The position numbers and the translations under genes were made by a program. A DNA stretch of 5,974 nucleotides. Origin: Solimonas sp040377605. Lineage in GTDB: Bacteria; Pseudomonadota; Gammaproteobacteria; Nevskiales; Nevskiaceae. The DNA lies in contig JBEIOK010000160.1 of NCBI GenBank assembly GCA_040377605.1, forward strand, positions 1-5,974. The letters run 5' to 3'. Positions 4,626 through 5,974 of the stretch are shown piece after piece (within the stretch, counting starts at the first letter, position 1; each line of letters opens with the position of its first letter). The notes under the pieces were generated by a model that was not told the origin of the DNA, did no database searches, and saw nothing but the letters and a program-made list of their open reading frames with translations.

Positions 4626-5974
4626 GGCCCAGCCCGGAGCCTGGTGAATCTCTGGACGTGCTGGCGGACCAGCGTATCCAGGATCTCACGGCGATGCAGC
4701 GCGGGCACGCTCAGAGCTGGCACAGAACGTCTGTACCTGAGCACCCGTGCGGCATTCACATCGGCGTGAAGGGTGTGTCCGCACCATCGGCAGGCGAATG
4801 CGGCCTGCTCGTTGCGGTTGGTCTTGTCGACGTAGTGGCAGGTACTGCACTCCTGCGAACTATATGCCGCATTCAGGCTCTCGACCTGGATGCCGAAGAC
4901 CTCATGTAGCGCCTTGAGTTTCGCTTCGATGGCGCTCTTGCCGAAGATCGACAGCAGGCGGTTCATGCGCTTTGAGAGGCCGGGAGATCTGAAGCGCAGA
5001 TGCTCGACGACCAGGGTCGCCGGCGCGCGATCCGCGATCAGGCGGTCGAGGATGCGGTTGACCTCCGAGGCGATGAAGCCGCGCAGCCGCGCCACCAGGC
5101 GGCGGTAGCGCGGGGAGGTAACGCGCGTGCCCTTGCCGTGCTGGATCTTCAGCTCGGCGCGCAGCATGCGCTGACGATGCGCCGCCAAGCGGGTGATCTG
5201 CCGGTCGAGCTTCTCGATCCGGGTCATCCAGCCGCGGCCGAGCAAGTCGCCCTCGCTGGTACCGAACAGGGTCTTCAGGCCCAGGTCCAGCGCGATAACC
5301 TGGGTGCGGGGCTGGTACGCAGCCCTGGAGACCGCCAGCGCCTCCGCGACGTCGGTGAGGATCCCGATGCGCAGTTCGCCTTCGGAGGTCTGGTTGACCT
5401 GCACGGTGAGTGCCCGCCGGCCGTGCCGGCGGGCGTAATGGGCGTTGGCCTTGAGCGGCACCCAGATCGGGGCACCCTTCTCCAGGGTGGACAGCCTTGC
5501 CCATAGCGGGAAGGCGCTGGCCGCCTTTACCGGTGTCACCGCGATCGCGCGCTGGTCGATCAGCATGTTGATGCGGGACAGGTCCGGCCGCCGGTGCCGG
5601 CGGCATGCACGAGCGAAAATCCGGCGCGCCAGGCGCCGCACCTCGCTCGGGATCGGGGTGCCGTCCTGCATCGTCAGCGCCCCCGGCCGGTGCCAGGCCT
5701 TCAGGCGGTTGATGACGTGCAGCTGGTGCTTGAGATATGACGGCAGTGCCGAGCCCTGCACGATGTCGCGGTACTCGTTCTGGCGGTTGGAGAGCCAGCT
5801 CGACAGGATGCCGGCGACCTGCGCGTAGATCATCTGCCGGTGGTTGGTGCCGAGAAGGCCAACGCCGGCAGGGCCATAGCTCCGGCCGTTGATCGCGCCG
5901 CTGACGTAGAAAAGGCGCCACTGCTCTCGGCCGATCAGGACCGCGACCTCGCGCCAGCGGTACAGCAGCGCCAC
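4550..5974 (-). CDS. tnpB: TnpB-like RNA-guided RuvC nuclease (IS200/IS605 OrfB family), open at the window edge
   Basis: At least 474 residues are encoded. The frame is still open at the window edge, where GTG might be a start or just an internal valine. The three RuvC acidic residues are present: Asp230 in VIALDLGLKT, Glu324 in TLVVEHLRF and Asp405 in LHADVNAARVL. The zinc ribbon between RuvC-II and RuvC-III has its four cysteines at 376, 379, 395 and 398 (CSTC...CRWC). Spacing between the catalytic residues (94 and 81) is close to that of ISDra2 TnpB (Asp191, Glu278, Asp361; 408 residues), so the nuclease core looks intact. At least 229 residues precede RuvC-I and 69 follow RuvC-III, more than in ISDra2. 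The N-terminus lacks a clear match to the usual OrfB helix-turn-helix start. A short repeat, SVPALSVPAL, lies at 418-427. TnpB cuts DNA guided by an omega RNA and helps retain the transposon. No TnpA is visible; it could lie outside or be absent. Confidence 0.92.
   Translation of the reverse strand: MALLYRWREVAVLIGREQWRLFYVSGAINGRSYGPAGVGLLGTNHRQMIYAQVAGILSSWLSNRQNEYRDIVQGSALPSYLKHQLHVINRLKAWHRPGALTMQDGTPIPSEVRRLARRIFARACRRHRRPDLSRINMLIDQRAIAVTPVKAASAFPLWARLSTLEKGAPIWVPLKANAHYARRHGRRALTVQVNQTSEGELRIGILTDVAEALAVSRAAYQPRTQVIALDLGLKTLFGTSEGDLLGRGWMTRIEKLDRQITRLAAHRQRMLRAELKIQHGKGTRVTSPRYRRLVARLRGFIASEVNRILDRLIADRAPATLVVEHLRFRSPGLSKRMNRLLSIFGKSAIEAKLKALHEVFGIQVESLNAAYSSQECSTCHYVDKTNRNEQAAFACRWCGHTLHADVNAARVLRYRRSVPALSVPALHRREILDTLVRQHVQRFTRLRAGPADPRRSNPYFREWLASVTSIAEAG

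Noticed and set aside
4902..5921. 339-residue minus-strand frame overlapping tnpB
   Set aside because: It is a shifted frame of tnpB, rich in Arg/Pro/Ala with no domain, while the tnpB frame carries all catalytic motifs.
4550..5974. Nuclease-dead TnpB derivative (TldR-like repressor)
   Set aside because: All three RuvC acidic residues and the four zinc-ribbon cysteines are present.

Overview
The window is high-GC DNA whose genes read like those of a proteobacterium, most likely a gammaproteobacterium (Xanthomonadales, Nevskiales or Chromatiales type). The best taxonomic marker is a full-length 629-residue MnmG that keeps the enterobacterial spacing of its N-terminal motif and both conserved cysteines. 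The taxon is inferred, because no rRNA or other marker is present.

Layout, left to right. Positions 15-326 (+) encode a small DUF962/Mpo1-like membrane protein. Positions 459-2348 (+) encode MnmG, the FAD-dependent tRNA wobble-uridine modification enzyme, starting at GTG. After mnmG comes a 156-bp gap with two GC-rich hairpins, long C runs and a strong intrinsic terminator. This is either an elaborate mnmG terminator or a small RNA gene of about 110 nt with C-rich loops. Positions 2505-2912 (-) encode a stand-alone two-CBS-domain protein. It is divergent from 3082-3555 (+), an exported, alanine-rich, low-complexity protein. That gene converges on 3617-4369 (-), a YgjP/SprT-like zinc metallopeptidase, with a perfect 13-bp hairpin between the two. 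Positions 4370-4549 form a more AT-rich spacer with a perfect DnaA box and two partial ones. The right end (4550-5974, -) is a TnpB-like RuvC nuclease open to the window edge, with all three acidic residues and a four-cysteine zinc ribbon. Its 3' end carries hairpins that could belong to an omega (reRNA) guide scaffold.

The genes form no obvious pathway. The left two thirds look like core housekeeping genes in separate transcription units, and the right quarter is a transposon-associated nuclease locus. The items most worth a second look are the C-rich-loop RNA candidate after mnmG, the TnpB/omega-RNA locus (its N-terminal part longer than usual, with no TnpA visible), and the DnaA-box cluster beside it.
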